Of a DNA stretch of 47,439 bases, positions 26,691 to 39,141 are shown piece after piece. The notes under the pieces were generated by a model. That model made no database searches. It worked only from the letters and a program-made list of their open reading frames with translations, and had not been told where the DNA came from. The stretch spans positions 128,086 through 175,524 of the forward strand of contig NZ_JYOA01000009.1 of the NCBI RefSeq assembly GCF_000955805.1, read 5' to 3'. Source of the DNA: Pseudomonas sp. 21 (lineage in GTDB: Bacteria > Pseudomonadota > Gammaproteobacteria > Pseudomonadales > Pseudomonadaceae). A program made the position numbers and the translations under genes. Every line of letters begins with the position of its first letter. Positions within the stretch are counted from its first letter, which is position 1.

Positions 26691-28079
26691 TCAGCACGTC
26701 GCCTGCTCGGCGCCGGCGAGGCGCTCGAGGGACGTGCGATCAACTTGTTGGGAATCCACTTTGACATAAGCAGCCGCTTCTTCAACGACCACCATCACAT
26801 CGCTCACACCGGGCAATGCCTTGAAACGCTCAGCCAACGAAGCATCGCGCAGGGCCTCATCGGACAGAGGCAGGCGAATACTCGTTACATAAGGCGGTTC
26901 ACGCATGGTAACAGCAATCGCCAGCCAGAGGGCAGCCAGCACCGCGCAGCCGATGAACACCCCGTCGAGCCCACCGTGCTGGAACATCCAGCCGCCCAGG
27001 ATGCCGCCCACGGCGGCGCCGAGGAACTGGCTGGTGGAGTACACGCCCATCGCCGTGCCCTTGCCACCGGCCGGAGAAACCTTGCTCACCAGCGACGGCA
27101 GCGAGGCCTCCAGCAGGTTGAACGCGGTGAAGTAGACGACGATGCCGAACACCAGTTCCTTGAGGCTGTTGCCGAACTCCCAGAAGAACAGTTCGCAGAG
27201 CATCAGGGTCGCCACGGCGCCGGTCAGCACGCGTTTCATCTGGCGTTTCTTCTCGGCGTAGATGATGAACGGGACCATGGCGAAGAAGCCGATCAGCAGC
27301 GCGGTCAGATACACCCACCAGTGCTGCTCCTTGGGCAGCCCGGCGCGCTCCACCAACGCCAGCGGCAGCGCGACGAAGCTGGCCATGAGAATCGCGTGCA
27401 GGACCAGGATGCCGACGTCCAGGCGCAGCAGGTCGCCGTTCTTCAGGGTCGGGATCAGCGACTGCTTGGCGACGCTGGATTCACGGTGCTGCATGCGGTG
27501 ATCCGGCACCGGCACCATGAAGAGAATGATCAGGATGCCCACCAGCGCCATCCCGGAGGTGAACCAGAACAGCCCGTGCAGGCCGAACCAGTGGGTCAGC
27601 ACGGGGCCGGCGACCATCGAGGCGGCGAAGGACACACCGATACTCATGCCGATGATGGCCATGGCCTTGGTCCGGTGCTGTTCGCGGGTCAGGTCCGAAA
27701 GCAGCGCCATGACCACCGCGGAAATCGCCCCGGCGCCCTGGATCACCCGACCGGCAATGACGCCCCAGATGGTGTCGGAACTGGCGGCTACACCGGCGCC
27801 AATGGCGAATACCAGCAGACCCACGACGATGATCGCGCGACGGCCGATGCGGTCGGACAGCGTGCCCAGCGGTATCTGCAGCACCGCCTGGGTCAGGCCG
27901 TAGGCCCCCATGGCGAAACCGATCAGGGCCGGCGTCGCGTCAGCCAGCTCCATACCGTAGGTCATCATGACCGGCAGCAGCATGAACATGCCGAGCATAC
28001 GGAAGGCATAGAGCAGGGCCAGGCCGGAGGTCGCCCGGAGTTCTGTGCCACTCATGCGCTCTGTGTGGGAATCGTGCAT
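26691..28079 (-). CDS. MFS transporter, YajR-like, with C-terminal ferredoxin-like domain
   Basis: Inner-membrane major facilitator protein of 462 residues with 12 predicted helices. The MFS signature GTLSDRIGRRAIIV follows helix 2 (near residues 72-85), and motif-C-like GRVIQGAGAISA lies near 110-121. After the last helix (about residue 390), a soluble segment of about 60 residues (LAERFKALPGVSDVMVVVEE...AYVKVDSQ) matches the YAM domain of E. coli YajR. The substrate is unknown. The ATG at 28079 follows an AGGGGC purine stretch; an internal MSGTELRATSGL start eight residues in is possible. It is divergent from uvrA and lies just upstream of ssb. An extended -10 element (TGGTAGAAT, plus-strand 28192-28200) is visible about 115 bases before the start. 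Confidence 0.9.
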   Translation of the reverse strand: MHDSHTERMSGTELRATSGLALLYAFRMLGMFMLLPVMMTYGMELADATPALIGFAMGAYGLTQAVLQIPLGTLSDRIGRRAIIVVGLLVFAIGAGVAASSDTIWGVIAGRVIQGAGAISAVVMALLSDLTREQHRTKAMAIIGMSIGVSFAASMVAGPVLTHWFGLHGLFWFTSGMALVGILIILFMVPVPDHRMQHRESSVAKQSLIPTLKNGDLLRLDVGILVLHAILMASFVALPLALVERAGLPKEQHWWVYLTALLIGFFAMVPFIIYAEKKRQMKRVLTGAVATLMLCELFFWEFGNSLKELVFGIVVYFTAFNLLEASLPSLVSKVSPAGGKGTAMGVYSTSQFLGAAVGGILGGWMFQHGGLDGVFIGCAVLAALWLAIAVTMREPPYVTSIRLPLSDEALRDASLAERFKALPGVSDVMVVVEEAAAYVKVDSQQVDRTSLERLAGAEQATC

Positions 28080-28232
28080 AAGCCCCTCGTGGGAAGACGG
28101 ATGTCGGGAATGCGCTCAATGGCTCCCGTGACGGCGCGGCCTTCCAGGCCGCAAAGGGCCGGCAGTCGCCAGCGCCGAAAAATAGCCGCGCATTCTACCA
28201 GCCCAAAGGTCCAAGGGCACACACGCGCTACT

Positions 28233-28262
28233 TTGCCGCGTACCCGCCACGCCCCGTATAAT
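28233..28262 (+). promoter_or_regulatory. likely uvrA promoter
   Basis: A perfect TATAAT (28257-28262) with TTGCCG (28233-28238) 18 bases before it, 31 bases upstream of the uvrA GTG. No CTG-N10-CAG LexA box was found in the 214-base intergenic region. Confidence 0.6.
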
Positions 28263-28293
28263 CGATAGTTTTCGCCCGCCATGCGAGGCCGCT

Positions 28294-31128
<2,835 letters not shown>

Positions 31129-31142
31129 TCCTCAGCGGCATG

Positions 31143-31179
31143 AAAAAGCCCCTGTTGCCTTCCGGCGCAGGGGCTTTTT
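31143..31179. terminator. bidirectional intrinsic terminator between uvrA and ftnA
   Basis: A perfect 12-bp stem AAAAAGCCCCTG / CAGGGGCTTTTT with a T run on each strand, 14 bases after the uvrA stop and 60 bases after the ferritin stop on the other strand. Confidence 0.92.
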
Positions 31180-31190
31180 CTTGAGCGTTT

Positions 31191-31215
31191 GTAGGAGCGG
31201 GCCATGCCCGCGACA
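31191..31215. repeat. single REP unit between uvrA and ftnA
   Basis: GTAGGAGCGGGCCATGCCCGCGA, one unit without an inverted partner, next to a GCGCGCG stretch. Same subtype as the repeat at 8.6 kb. Confidence 0.65.
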
Positions 31216-31238
31216 CGCGCGAGTAGCGCGCGCCTGAA

Positions 31239-31703
31239 TCAGATCTGCGACTGCAGGTAGTTCTCCAGCCCCATCTTGGCGATCAGGCCGAGCTGCTGCT
31301 CCAGCCAGTAGGCGTGGTCTTCCTCGGTATCGGTCAGTTGCACGCGCAGGATATCGCGGGTGACGAAGTCCTTGTGCTTCTCGCAGAGGGCGATGCCCTT
31401 GGCCAGGGCGGCGCGTACGTGGCGCTCCAGTTTCAGGTCGGCTTCCAGCATCTCCGGCACCGTCTTGCCCGGGTGAATGTCGTCCGGGCGCATGCGCGGG
31501 GTGCCTTCGAGCAGGAGGATGCGGCGCAGCAGCGCATCGGCGTGCTGGGTTTCCTCTTCCATCTCGTGGTTGAGACGCTCGTAGAGCTTGCTGAAGCCCC
31601 AGTCCTCGTACATGCGCGAGTGGATGAAATACTGGTCGCGAGCGGCCAGCTCACCGGTCAGCAGCGTGTTGAGATAATCGATAACCTCGGCGTGGCCTTG
31701 CAT
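31239..31703 (-). CDS. ftnA: bacterial ferritin FtnA (bacterioferritin-like, heme ligand missing)
   Basis: Iron-storage ferritin of 154 residues forming a four-helix bundle. Ferroxidase ligands are visible: Glu18 ([10 protein letters not shown]), Glu51 and His54 ([11 protein letters not shown]), Glu93-region LERHV and the C-terminal [10 protein letters not shown]. In bacterioferritins a methionine at position 52 binds heme; here that position is Thr (EETQHAD instead of DEMKHAD). The product therefore fits P. aeruginosa FtnA, formerly named BfrA, rather than a heme bacterioferritin. It lies next to katA in the same orientation, matching the iron-storage/catalase pairing of Pseudomonas. Confidence 0.9.
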   Translation of the reverse strand: MQGHAEVIDYLNTLLTGELAARDQYFIHSRMYEDWGFSKLYERLNHEMEEETQHADALLRRILLLEGTPRMRPDDIHPGKTVPEMLEADLKLERHVRAALAKGIALCEKHKDFVTRDILRVQLTDTEEDHAYWLEQQLGLIAKMGLENYLQSQI

Positions 31704-31794
31704 CAGCCTTCTCCCTGGGACGTGACAGCGAATTAAACGGCGCTATGGTCGCGACAGGCCATGACCGAGGTCAAGTCTGCAATGCCCCACAAAC

Positions 31795-31820
31795 GCAACC
31801 GCCCTCCGAAGAGGGCGGCT
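31795..31820 (-). terminator. terminator-like hairpin after katA
   Basis: On the minus strand, CCGCCCTC-TTCG-GAGGGCGG followed by TTGCGTTTG, about 18 bases after the katA stop. The stem is strong (8 bp, UUCG-like loop) but the T tract is interrupted. Confidence 0.7.
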
Positions 31821-31837
31821 GGTGGAACGGTTTCAGC

Positions 31838-33286
31838 TTAGTCGAGCTTCAGGCCCAGCGCCTTGGCGACACCTTCGCCGTAGGCCGGGTCGATCCTGAA
31901 GAACAGCGCGAGCTGACGGCGCTGGATCGCTTCCGGTACGCCTGCCATGTCCCCGGCGATGTTCTCGTACAGGCGCTGCCGTTGCGCTTCGTCGAACAGA
32001 CGGAACAGCGCGGCCGGTTGGCTGTAGTAATCATCGTCGACACGATGGTTCCAGTGGTCGGCGCTGCCTTCCAGGGTCAACGGCGGCTCGGAGTAATCCG
32101 GTTGCTCCTGCCATTGGCTGAAGCTGTTCGGCTCGTAGGTGACGGTCATGTCACCGTTATTGCCGTCCACGCGCATGGCGCCGTCGCGGTGATAGATGCG
32201 CGGGTTGTTACGCGCAGCGTTCACCGGGATCTGGTGGTGATTCACGCCCAGGCGATAGCGGTGCGCATCGCCGTAGGAGAACAGGCGACCCTGGAGCATC
32301 TTGTCCGGCGAGAAGCCAATACCGGGAACGATGTTCGCCGGCGAGAAGGCCGACTGCTCGACCTCGGCAAAGTAGTTCGCCGGGTTGCGGTTGAGTTCGA
32401 AATAGCCCACTTCGATCAGCGGGTAGTCGCCGTGCGGCCAGACCTTGGTCAGGTCGAACGGGTTGTAGCGGTAGGTCGCCGCTTCCTTCTCCGGCATCAC
32501 CTGTACGTACATTTTCCAGCGCGGGAAGTCGCCGCGCTCGATGGCGTCATACAGGTCGCGCTGGGAGCTCTCGCGGTCGGCGCCAACCAGTTTCGCCGCT
32601 TCCTCGTTGCTCAGGTTCTCGATGCCCTGCTGGGTCTTGAAGTGGAACTTGACCCAGAAGCGTTCGTTGCTGGCATTGATGAAGCTGAAGGTGTGGCTGC
32701 CAAAACCATGGATGTGGCGGTAGCTGCGCGGCAGGCCGCGGTCGCTGAAGTCGATGGTCAACTGGTGCAGGGCTTCGGGCAGGTGAGAGAAGAAGTCCCA
32801 TTTCAGCGTGGCGTTGCGCAGGTTGGTACGCGGATCGCGCTTCACCACGTGGTTCAGGTCGGGGAATTTCAGCGGATCGCGGAAGTAGAAGACCGGGGTG
32901 TTGTTGCCGACCAGGTCCCAGTTGCCTTCCTCCGTATAGAACTTCAGGGCGAAGCCGCGGATATCGCGCTCGGCGTCTGCTGCGCCACGCTCGCCGGCCA
33001 CCGTGGAGAAGCGCAGGAACAGAGGGGTCTGCTTGCCGACCTGGGAGAACAGCTTGGCACGGCTGTAGCGGGTGATGTCCTGGGTGACGGTGAAGGTACC
33101 GTAGGCCGCAGAACCCTTGGCATGCATGCGACGCTCAGGGATCACCTCGCGGTCGAAGTGCGCCAGTTTCTCCAGGAACCAGACATCCTGCAGCAGCATC
33201 GGCCCCCGCGGGCCGGCGGTCTGGACGTTCTGGTTATCGGCGACCGGCGCTCCAGCTGCAGTCGTCAGACGGGTGTTGTCGCTCAT
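31838..33286 (-). CDS. katA: heme catalase KatA (clade 3)
   Basis: Monofunctional heme catalase that removes hydrogen peroxide. The 482-residue length equals that I recall for P. aeruginosa KatA. Catalytic residues are visible: His in [15 protein letters not shown] (near residue 56), Asn in [12 protein letters not shown] (near 129), and the heme-ligand Tyr in [14 protein letters not shown] (near 338-341). The ATG at 33286 ([12 protein letters not shown]) has a GGAG site 9 bases upstream; the 25 residues added by an upstream start are not catalase-like. The 270-base region upstream, up to rplQ, has an AT-rich inverted repeat but no clear OxyR site. Confidence 0.96.
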   Translation of the reverse strand: MSDNTRLTTAAGAPVADNQNVQTAGPRGPMLLQDVWFLEKLAHFDREVIPERRMHAKGSAAYGTFTVTQDITRYSRAKLFSQVGKQTPLFLRFSTVAGERGAADAERDIRGFALKFYTEEGNWDLVGNNTPVFYFRDPLKFPDLNHVVKRDPRTNLRNATLKWDFFSHLPEALHQLTIDFSDRGLPRSYRHIHGFGSHTFSFINASNERFWVKFHFKTQQGIENLSNEEAAKLVGADRESSQRDLYDAIERGDFPRWKMYVQVMPEKEAATYRYNPFDLTKVWPHGDYPLIEVGYFELNRNPANYFAEVEQSAFSPANIVPGIGFSPDKMLQGRLFSYGDAHRYRLGVNHHQIPVNAARNNPRIYHRDGAMRVDGNNGDMTVTYEPNSFSQWQEQPDYSEPPLTLEGSADHWNHRVDDDYYSQPAALFRLFDEAQRQRLYENIAGDMAGVPEAIQRRQLALFFRIDPAYGEGVAKALGLKLD

Positions 33287-33469
33287 CGTTACTCTCCTCA
33301 ACGGCGGGGTGTCTGTAAGCCGGCAAACTGCGGGAGCAGAAGGCTCGGCCCGACATCCCAATCGGACAATTAGGCGCCTCCAACGGCATTGCGGCTGTTG
33401 ATCCAGCTCAGCAAGCAGTAGAAGTCGACGGCGTTAAGGATCGGTGACAAGGGGCTTGATCAGCCAATT

Positions 33470-33491
33470 TATTGATTCGAGCCGATCAATA
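33470..33491. promoter_or_regulatory. AT-rich inverted repeat upstream of katA
   Basis: TATTGAT-N8-ATCAATA lies about 185 bases upstream of katA, in the katA-rplQ gap. ATTG repeats spaced 22 bases apart on the minus strand recall the OxyR spacing, but the CTAT elements are absent, so an OxyR site is only a possibility. The rest of the gap holds no ORF. Confidence 0.3.
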
Positions 33492-33513
33492 GATAAAAAC
33501 TTTTCTCCAGGCG

Positions 33514-33543
33514 ATAAAAAACCGGGCACAAAGCCCGGTTTCT
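33514..33543 (-). terminator. intrinsic terminator of the alpha operon (after rplQ)
   Basis: On the minus strand, AAACCGGGC-TTTGT-GCCCGGTTT followed by TTTATC, 17 bases after the rplQ stop. This is the end of the whole ribosomal protein cluster. Confidence 0.92.
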
Positions 33544-33558
33544 TATAAGGCGTAAACC

Positions 33559-33948
33559 TTACTCTGCAGCTTCTACTGCTTGGCCGCCAACAGCGCGGTC
33601 AATCAGTTCGACGTATGCCATGGGGGCATTGTCGCCGGCGCGGAAGCCGCACTTCAGGATGCGCAGGTAGCCGCCCGGACGGTTGGCGTAGCGCTTGCCC
33701 AGTTCGTTGAACAGCTTGCCTACGGCTTCTTTCGAACGGGTACGGTCGAAAGCGAGACGACGGTTGGCAACGCTATCCACTTTAGCCAGGGTGATCAGCG
33801 GCTCGGCAACGCGACGCAGTTCCTTGGCCTTGGGCAGGGTGGTTTTGATCAGTTCGTGTTCGAAGAGCGACACAGCCATGTTCTGGAACATAGCCTTGCG
33901 GTGCGCGCTGGTGCGGCTCAGGTGACGACCACTTTTACGATGGCGCAT
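33559..33948 (-). CDS. rplQ: 50S ribosomal protein L17
   Basis: L17 binds 23S rRNA near the exit of the polypeptide tunnel. The 129-residue protein begins [20 protein letters not shown], the invariant L17 N terminus, and has the [20 protein letters not shown] block near residue 91. It is the last gene of the alpha operon, 43 bases downstream of rpoA, and is followed by a strong terminator. Confidence 0.99.
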   Translation of the reverse strand: MRHRKSGRHLSRTSAHRKAMFQNMAVSLFEHELIKTTLPKAKELRRVAEPLITLAKVDSVANRRLAFDRTRSKEAVGKLFNELGKRYANRPGGYLRILKCGFRAGDNAPMAYVELIDRAVGGQAVEAAE

Positions 33949-33991
33949 GGTTCAATTCCTTTCCAAACTTTACGTTCGGTAGCTACGACGA

Positions 33992-34993
33992 TCAGGCAGT
34001 AGCCTTGTCGTCTTTCTTGAGACTTGCCGGCGGCCAGTTGTCGAGGCGCATACCGAGGGACAGACCGCGAGAGGCCAGAACGTCCTTGATTTCGGTCAGG
34101 GACTTCTTGCCCAGGTTCGGCGTTTTGAGCAGCTCTACTTCGGTGCGCTGAATCAGGTCACCGATGTAGTAGATGTTCTCTGCCTTCAGGCAGTTGGCCG
34201 AACGGACGGTCAGCTCAAGGTCATCGACCGGACGCAGCAGGATCGGATCGATCTCGTCTTCCTGCTCTTCCACAACAGGCTCGCTGTCGCCTTTGAGGTC
34301 CACGAACGCTGCCAGCTGCTGTTGCAGGATGGTAGCGGCGCGACGGATAGCCTCTTCAGGGTCCAGGGTGCCGTTGGTTTCCAGATCGAGGACCAGCTTG
34401 TCCAGGTTGGTACGCTGTTCGACACGGGCGTTCTCGACCACGTAGGCAACACGACGTACGGGGCTGAACGAGGCGTCGAGCTGAAGACGGCCAATGCTAC
34501 GGCTTTCGTCTTCATCGCTCGAACGAGCATCAGCCGGCTCGTAGCCACGGCCACGAGCGACTTTCAGCTTCATGTTCAGCGCGCCGTTATCGGCCAGGTG
34601 GGCGATAACATGGTCACCGTTGACGATCTCGACATCATGATCCAGCTGAATATCGGCAGCGGTCACCACACCCGAGCCCTTTTTCGCCAGGGTCAGCGTC
34701 ACTTCGTCACGGCCGTGCAGCTTGATGGCCAGGCCTTTCAGGTTGAGCAGGATCTCGATGACATCTTCCTGCACACCTTCGATGGCGGAGTACTCGTGGA
34801 GTACACCGTCGATCTCGGCCTCGACTACCGCACAGCCAGGCATGGAGGACAACAGGATGCGACGCAGCGCGTTGCCCAGGGTATGGCCGAAACCACGCTC
34901 GAGAGGCTCGAGAGTGATCTTGGCGCGGGTTTGGCTGACCACCTGCACATCGATGTGGCGGGGGGTCAGGAACTCATTTACCGAACTCTGCAT
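33992..34993 (-). CDS. rpoA: RNA polymerase alpha subunit
   Basis: Alpha dimerises to seed RNA polymerase assembly, and its C-terminal domain contacts UP elements and activators. The 333-residue protein has the N-terminal domain ([20 protein letters not shown] near residues 28-47; [20 protein letters not shown]) and the C-terminal domain with [20 protein letters not shown] and [21 protein letters not shown] helix-hairpin-helix segments (about 250-320). It sits between rpsD and rplQ, as in other gammaproteobacteria. Confidence 0.99.
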   Translation of the reverse strand: MQSSVNEFLTPRHIDVQVVSQTRAKITLEPLERGFGHTLGNALRRILLSSMPGCAVVEAEIDGVLHEYSAIEGVQEDVIEILLNLKGLAIKLHGRDEVTLTLAKKGSGVVTAADIQLDHDVEIVNGDHVIAHLADNGALNMKLKVARGRGYEPADARSSDEDESRSIGRLQLDASFSPVRRVAYVVENARVEQRTNLDKLVLDLETNGTLDPEEAIRRAATILQQQLAAFVDLKGDSEPVVEEQEDEIDPILLRPVDDLELTVRSANCLKAENIYYIGDLIQRTEVELLKTPNLGKKSLTEIKDVLASRGLSLGMRLDNWPPASLKKDDKATA

Positions 34994-35015
34994 GGATGCA
35001 CCTATTTTCTAGCCC

Positions 35016-35636
35016 TTACTTGGAGTAGAGCTCGACAATCAGGTTTTCGTTGATGTCGGCGGACAGATCGGCACGAGCCGGAACACTTTTGAAGGTGCCA
35101 GCTTTCTTGTCGGTGTCCACTTCGACCCACTCAACGCGACCGCGCTGGGCGCACAGGTCCAGAGCTTGGGCGATACGCAGCTGGTTCTTCGATTTCTCGC
35201 GAACAGCAACCACGTCACCAGCTTTGACCTGGTAGGACGGTACGTTTACGGTCTGACCGTTGACGCTGATGGTCTTGTGGGACACCAGCTGACGGGATTC
35301 CGAACGAGTGGAGCCGAAGCCCATACGGTAGACGACGTTGTCCAGACGGCACTCAAGCAGCTGCAGCAGGTTTTCACCCGTGGAGCCCTTGCGGCGGGAC
35401 GCTTCCTGATAGTAGCCACGGAATTGACGCTCGAGGACGCCGTAGATACGACGAACTTTTTGCTTCTCGCGCAGCTGCAGACCGTAGTCGGACAGGCGAC
35501 CACGGCGCTGGCCGTGCTGACCGGGGACTTGTTCTGCCTTGCATTTCGAGTCGAGGGCACGAACGCCGCTCTTCAGGAAAAGATCAGTGCCTTCGCGGCG
35601 GGACAGTTTGCACTTGGGACCAATGTAACGAGCCAT
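35016..35636 (-). CDS. rpsD: 30S ribosomal protein S4
   Basis: S4 is a primary 16S rRNA binder that starts assembly of the small-subunit body; in E. coli it also represses the alpha operon by binding its leader. The 206-residue protein begins [20 protein letters not shown] and contains the S4 RNA-binding domain ([20 protein letters not shown] near residues 94-113). No zinc-binding cysteine cluster is present. It lies between rpsK and rpoA. Confidence 0.99.
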   Translation of the reverse strand: MARYIGPKCKLSRREGTDLFLKSGVRALDSKCKAEQVPGQHGQRRGRLSDYGLQLREKQKVRRIYGVLERQFRGYYQEASRRKGSTGENLLQLLECRLDNVVYRMGFGSTRSESRQLVSHKTISVNGQTVNVPSYQVKAGDVVAVREKSKNQLRIAQALDLCAQRGRVEWVEVDTDKKAGTFKSVPARADLSADINENLIVELYSK

Positions 35637-35652
35637 TTCTCACTGTCTCCTA

Positions 35653-36042
35653 TTACACGCGACGCTTTTTCGGCGGACGGCAGCCGTTATGCGGAATCGG
35701 GGTTACGTCGGTGATGCTGGCGATCTTGTAACCGCAGGCATTCAGCGCACGAACAGCCGATTCACGACCCGGGCCCGGGCCTTTGACGTTGACGTCAAGG
35801 TTCTTCAGACCGTATTCCAGAGCAGCCTGGCCGGCACGCTCGGCCGCTACCTGGGCAGCGAACGGGGTGCTCTTACGCGAGCCGCGGAAGCCCGAACCAC
35901 CGGAGGTAGCCCAGGACAGAGCGTTGCCCTGACGATCAGTGATGGTAACGATGGTGTTGTTGAAGGACGCGTGGATGTGCGCGATCCCGTCGACCACCGT
36001 CTTTTTGACTTTCTTGCGAGGACGAGCAGCAGGTTTTGCCAT
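35653..36042 (-). CDS. rpsK: 30S ribosomal protein S11
   Basis: S11 forms part of the platform of the small subunit near the mRNA exit. The 129-residue protein has the basic N terminus [20 protein letters not shown], the [20 protein letters not shown] block (near residues 23-42), and the conserved ending [20 protein letters not shown]. It lies 18 bases after rpsM. Confidence 0.99.
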   Translation of the reverse strand: MAKPAARPRKKVKKTVVDGIAHIHASFNNTIVTITDRQGNALSWATSGGSGFRGSRKSTPFAAQVAAERAGQAALEYGLKNLDVNVKGPGPGRESAVRALNACGYKIASITDVTPIPHNGCRPPKKRRV

Positions 36043-36060
36043 GACTAGATTCCTAAGCGA

Positions 36061-36417
36061 TTACTTGCGGATCGGCTTACGCGGGCCCTTGCGGGTGCGC
36101 GCGTTGGTCTTGGTGCGCTGACCGCGAACCGGCAGACCACGACGATGACGCAGACCGCGGTAGCAACCGAGGTCCATCAGACGCTTGATGTTCATGTTGA
36201 TTTCGCGACGCAGGTCACCTTCGGTGGTCAGCTTGGCCACCTCGGTACGCAGCGAATCAATCTGCTCTTCGCTCAGCTCTTTGATCTTTACAGCCGGGCT
36301 GATGCCGGTGGCTGCACAGATGCTCTGTGCGGTAGTGCGACCAACACCATAGATGTAGGTCAGCGAGATAACAGTGTGCTTGTTATCCGGAATGTTTACG
36401 CCTGCAATACGGGCCAT
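36061..36417 (-). CDS. rpsM: 30S ribosomal protein S13
   Basis: S13 sits in the head of the small subunit and bridges to the 50S and the P-site tRNA. The 118-residue protein begins [20 protein letters not shown] and carries the [20 protein letters not shown] block (near residues 87-106). It is the first gene of the alpha operon and has its own promoter, about 60 bases upstream, overlapping the terminator that follows rpmJ. Confidence 0.99.
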   Translation of the reverse strand: MARIAGVNIPDNKHTVISLTYIYGVGRTTAQSICAATGISPAVKIKELSEEQIDSLRTEVAKLTTEGDLRREINMNIKRLMDLGCYRGLRHRRGLPVRGQRTKTNARTRKGPRKPIRK

Positions 36418-36474
36418 TCAGAAAAACTCCAATTGACAGCTACCCGGCGCCCAGGGAGCCAAGAAAGGGCGCGG

Positions 36475-36503
36475 ATATTAGCGCTGTAAAAACAAATAAT
36501 CAA
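36475..36503 (-). promoter_or_regulatory. sigma70-like promoter of the alpha operon
   Basis: On the minus strand, TTGATT (36503-36498), 17-base spacer, TAATAT (36480-36475), about 58 bases before the rpsM ATG. The -35 hexamer is formed by the last bases of the rpmJ terminator stem and its tail. Confidence 0.75.
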
Positions 36504-36529
36504 CCCGGCAGCACACTAGCTGCCGGGTT
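36486..36529 (-). terminator. intrinsic terminator between rpmJ and rpsM
   Basis: A perfect 11-bp stem AACCCGGCAGC / GCTGCCGGGTT followed on the minus strand by GATTATTTGTTTTT, 19 bases after the rpmJ stop. It separates the spc and alpha operons. The T tract is set back from the stem, so termination may be partial. Confidence 0.82.
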
Positions 36530-36547
36530 ATAACGCGTGGTTCACAC

Positions 36548-36664
36548 TCAGCCTTGGCGCTGCTTGTGACGCGGCTCCGAGCTGCAGATCACACGAACGA
36601 CGCCTTCGCGACGGACGATCTTGCAGTTACGGCACAGCTTCTTAACCGATGCACGAACTTTCAT
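36548..36664 (-). CDS. rpmJ: 50S ribosomal protein L36
   Basis: L36 is the smallest 50S protein and stabilises 23S rRNA near the peptidyl transferase region. The 38-residue product reads [20 protein letters not shown] and onward to PRHKQRQG. It keeps the zinc ligands Cys11, Cys14, Cys27 and His33, so it is the zinc-containing form. It lies 24 bases after secY and ends the spc operon. Confidence 0.97.
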   Translation of the reverse strand: MKVRASVKKLCRNCKIVRREGVVRVICSSEPRHKQRQG

Positions 36665-36688
36665 CAGTGACTCCTCGAACCTTACGGG

Positions 36689-38020
36689 TCAGCGCAGCAG
36701 GCCGCTGCCATAGCCCTTCAGGTTGGCTTTCTTCATGAGGGATTCGTACTGGTGAGAAACGAGGTGCGATTGTACTTGAGCCATAAAGTCCATCACAACC
36801 ACGACCACGATCAGCAACGAGGTCCCGCCAAGGTAGAACGGTACGTGGGCAGCTACGACCAGGAACTGGGGCAGCAGGCACACAGCCGTCATGTACAGGG
36901 CACCGAACATGGTCAAACGGGTCAGCACGCCATCGATGTAGCGAGCCGACTGTTCACCCGGACGAATACCCGGAATAAATGCACCGGACTTCTTGAGGTT
37001 TTCCGCCACGTCCTTCGGGTTGAACATCAGCGCTGTGTAGAAGAAGCAGAAGAAGACGATCCCTGCACTAAACAGCAGAATGTTCAGCGGCTGACCAGGC
37101 GCGATCGCTTGCGCGACGTCCTGCAGCCAACCCAGGCCTTCCGACTGACCGAACCAGGCACCCAGGGATGCCGGGAACAGCAGGATGCTGCTGGCGAAAA
37201 TCGCAGGGATGACACCTGCCATGTTCACTTTCAGCGGCAAATGGCTGGTCTGGGCGGCAAACACCTTGCGACCTTGCTGGCGCTTGGCGTAATGCACGGC
37301 GATACGACGCTGACCACGCTCGATGAACACCACGAACGCGATGATGGCCACGGCCAGCAGGCCGATGGCGATCAGGGCGAAGATGTTGATGTCACCTTGA
37401 CGCGCGGACTCGAAGGACTGGCCGATTGCTCGGGGCAGGCCTGCGACGATACCGGAGAAGATCAACATGGAGATGCCGTTGCCGACACCCCGCTCGGTGA
37501 TCTGCTCACCCAGCCACATCATGAACAGTGCACCCGCCACGAAGGTGGTGACCGACACGAAGTAGAAGCCGAAGTCGTTGGAGAAGGCCACGCCCTGGCT
37601 ACCCAGACCAATGGACATGCCAATGGCCTGGACGAGTGCCAGGACGAGAGTTGCGTAGCGGGTGTACTGGCTGATCTTGCGACGCCCAGACTCACCCTCT
37701 TTCTTCAACTGCTCCAGCTGCGGGCTGATAGCGGTCATGAGCTGCATGATGATCGACGCCGAGATGTACGGCATGATCCCCAGTGCAAAAATACTCATGC
37801 GCTCCAGCGCGCCGCCGGAAAACATGTTGAAGAGGCTAAGAATGGTCCCCTCGTTCTGCCGGAACAGTGCCGCCAAGCGATCGGGGTTGATGCCGGGGAC
37901 TGGGATGTGCGCGCCGATCCGATAGACGATGATCGCCAGGAACAGGAAACGCAGACGTGCCCAGAGCTCGGACAAACCACCACCGTTGCTCAGCGCAGAG
38001 AGAGCACCTTGCTTAGCCAT
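36689..38020 (-). CDS. secY: protein translocase subunit SecY
   Basis: SecY forms the pore of the Sec translocon in the inner membrane, with SecE and SecG. The 443-residue protein has ten predicted helices. Motifs include [11 protein letters not shown] after helix 1 (near residue 36), the plug region [20 protein letters not shown] (near 64-83), [20 protein letters not shown] and [20 protein letters not shown]. It is cotranscribed with rplO upstream (no gap) and rpmJ downstream. Confidence 0.99.
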   Translation of the reverse strand: MAKQGALSALSNGGGLSELWARLRFLFLAIIVYRIGAHIPVPGINPDRLAALFRQNEGTILSLFNMFSGGALERMSIFALGIMPYISASIIMQLMTAISPQLEQLKKEGESGRRKISQYTRYATLVLALVQAIGMSIGLGSQGVAFSNDFGFYFVSVTTFVAGALFMMWLGEQITERGVGNGISMLIFSGIVAGLPRAIGQSFESARQGDINIFALIAIGLLAVAIIAFVVFIERGQRRIAVHYAKRQQGRKVFAAQTSHLPLKVNMAGVIPAIFASSILLFPASLGAWFGQSEGLGWLQDVAQAIAPGQPLNILLFSAGIVFFCFFYTALMFNPKDVAENLKKSGAFIPGIRPGEQSARYIDGVLTRLTMFGALYMTAVCLLPQFLVVAAHVPFYLGGTSLLIVVVVVMDFMAQVQSHLVSHQYESLMKKANLKGYGSGLLR

Positions 38021-38455
38021 TTAGTCCTCGATTTTGCCGCCAGCTGCTTCGATAGCCGCACGAGCGCCCTTGGTGGCGCCGATGCCTTTCAGAGTGACCG
38101 CGCGAGTAACGTCGCCCGACAGCATGACTTTCACACGCTGTACGTTCTGGTTAATCACGTTGGCATCCTTCAGGGACTGCACGGTAACGACATCACCCTC
38201 GACCTTGGCCAGCTCGGAGGTGCGCACTTCTGCACGATCCATGGCTTTCAGCGAGTTGAAGCCGAACTTCGGCAGACGACGGTGCAGCGGTTGCTGACCA
38301 CCCTCGAAGCCCGGAGCGATGGAACCACCGGAGCGGGAGGTTTGACCTTTGTGACCACGGCCACCGGTCTTGCCCAGACCGCTACCGATGCCACGGCCCG
38401 GACGGTGCTTTTCGCGACGGGCACCCGGCGCGGAACGCAGATCGTTCAGTTGCAT
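38021..38455 (-). CDS. rplO: 50S ribosomal protein L15
   Basis: L15 is a late-assembly 23S rRNA binder with an extended N-terminal tail. The 144-residue protein begins [20 protein letters not shown] and has the glycine-rich tail [20 protein letters not shown] (near residues 22-41). Its stop codon abuts the secY start, suggesting coupling. The ribosome-binding site lies at the end of rpmD (GGAGGG). Confidence 0.98.
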   Translation of the reverse strand: MQLNDLRSAPGARREKHRPGRGIGSGLGKTGGRGHKGQTSRSGGSIAPGFEGGQQPLHRRLPKFGFNSLKAMDRAEVRTSELAKVEGDVVTVQSLKDANVINQNVQRVKVMLSGDVTRAVTLKGIGATKGARAAIEAAGGKIED

Positions 38456-38458
38456 GGA

Positions 38459-38635
38459 TTAACCCTCCACACGCAGCAGGTAGTAAGCCTTGTTAATCAT
38501 GCCGCGGTTTTCAGGAGTGTCCTGAACTTCGACGGTGTGATTAATGCGACGCAGGCCGAGGCCTTTGACGCAAGCCTTGTGGTTGGCCAGACGGCCGTTC
38601 AGGCTCTTGATCAGGGTAACTTTGACAGTTGCCAT
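38459..38635 (-). CDS. rpmD: 50S ribosomal protein L30
   Basis: L30 binds the 5S rRNA side of the 50S subunit. The 58-residue protein begins [20 protein letters not shown] and ends [11 protein letters not shown], the full-length bacterial form. It starts 2 bases after the rpsE stop and ends 3 bases before rplO. Confidence 0.98.
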   Translation of the reverse strand: MATVKVTLIKSLNGRLANHKACVKGLGLRRINHTVEVQDTPENRGMINKAYYLLRVEG

Positions 38636-38637
38636 GG

Positions 38638-39138
38638 TTAGAGAATCTCCTCGACGCTCTTGCCACGCTTGGCCGCTACCGACTCAGGGGACTGCATGTT
38701 CTTCAGGCCCTTGAAGGTTGCGTAGACCACGTTCACCGGATTGGTGGAGCCGTAGCACTTCGCCAGAACGTTCTGCACACCAGCAACTTCCAGGACAGCA
38801 CGCATGGCGCCGCCGGCGATGATGCCGGTACCTTCGGAAGCCGGCTGCATGTACACCTTGGAGGCGCCATGGGCAGACTTGGTCGGGTACTGCAGGGTGG
38901 TGCCGTTCAGATCAACCTGGATCATGTTGCGGCGAGCAGCTTCCATTGCCTTCTGGATAGCGGCCGGCACTTCACGCGCCTTGCCACGACCGAAGCCAAC
39001 ACGGCCCTTGCCATCGCCAACCACGGTCAGCGCGGTGAAGGCGAAGATACGGCCACCTTTTACGGTTTTGGCGACGCGGTTCACTTGAACCAGCTTCTCG
39101 ATGTAGCCTTCGTCGCGCTTTTGATCGTTGTTTGCCAT
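38638..39138 (-). CDS. rpsE: 30S ribosomal protein S5
   Basis: S5 lies near the decoding site and mRNA entry, and influences accuracy. The 166-residue protein has the double-stranded RNA-binding-like N-terminal domain ([20 protein letters not shown] near residues 12-31) and [20 protein letters not shown], the region where spectinomycin-resistance mutations cluster in other species. It ends with [10 protein letters not shown]. Confidence 0.99.
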   Translation of the reverse strand: MANNDQKRDEGYIEKLVQVNRVAKTVKGGRIFAFTALTVVGDGKGRVGFGRGKAREVPAAIQKAMEAARRNMIQVDLNGTTLQYPTKSAHGASKVYMQPASEGTGIIAGGAMRAVLEVAGVQNVLAKCYGSTNPVNVVYATFKGLKNMQSPESVAAKRGKSVEEIL

Positions 39139-39141
39139 AAC

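Noticed and set aside
26154..28268. 704-codon ORF antisense to ssb and the MFS gene
   Set aside because: Shadow frame over two well-supported genes; low-complexity Gln/His/Arg-rich product.
28080..28293. LexA (SOS) box upstream of uvrA
   Set aside because: No CTG-N10-CAG or close variant was found between the MFS and uvrA genes.
33362..33558. OxyR site upstream of katA
   Set aside because: ATTG repeats at 22-base spacing are present, but the complementary CTAT elements are missing; kept only as an inverted repeat.
36752..38641. 629-codon ORF antisense to secY-rplO-rpmD
   Set aside because: Entirely opposite conserved ribosomal cluster genes; composition reflects their codon bias.
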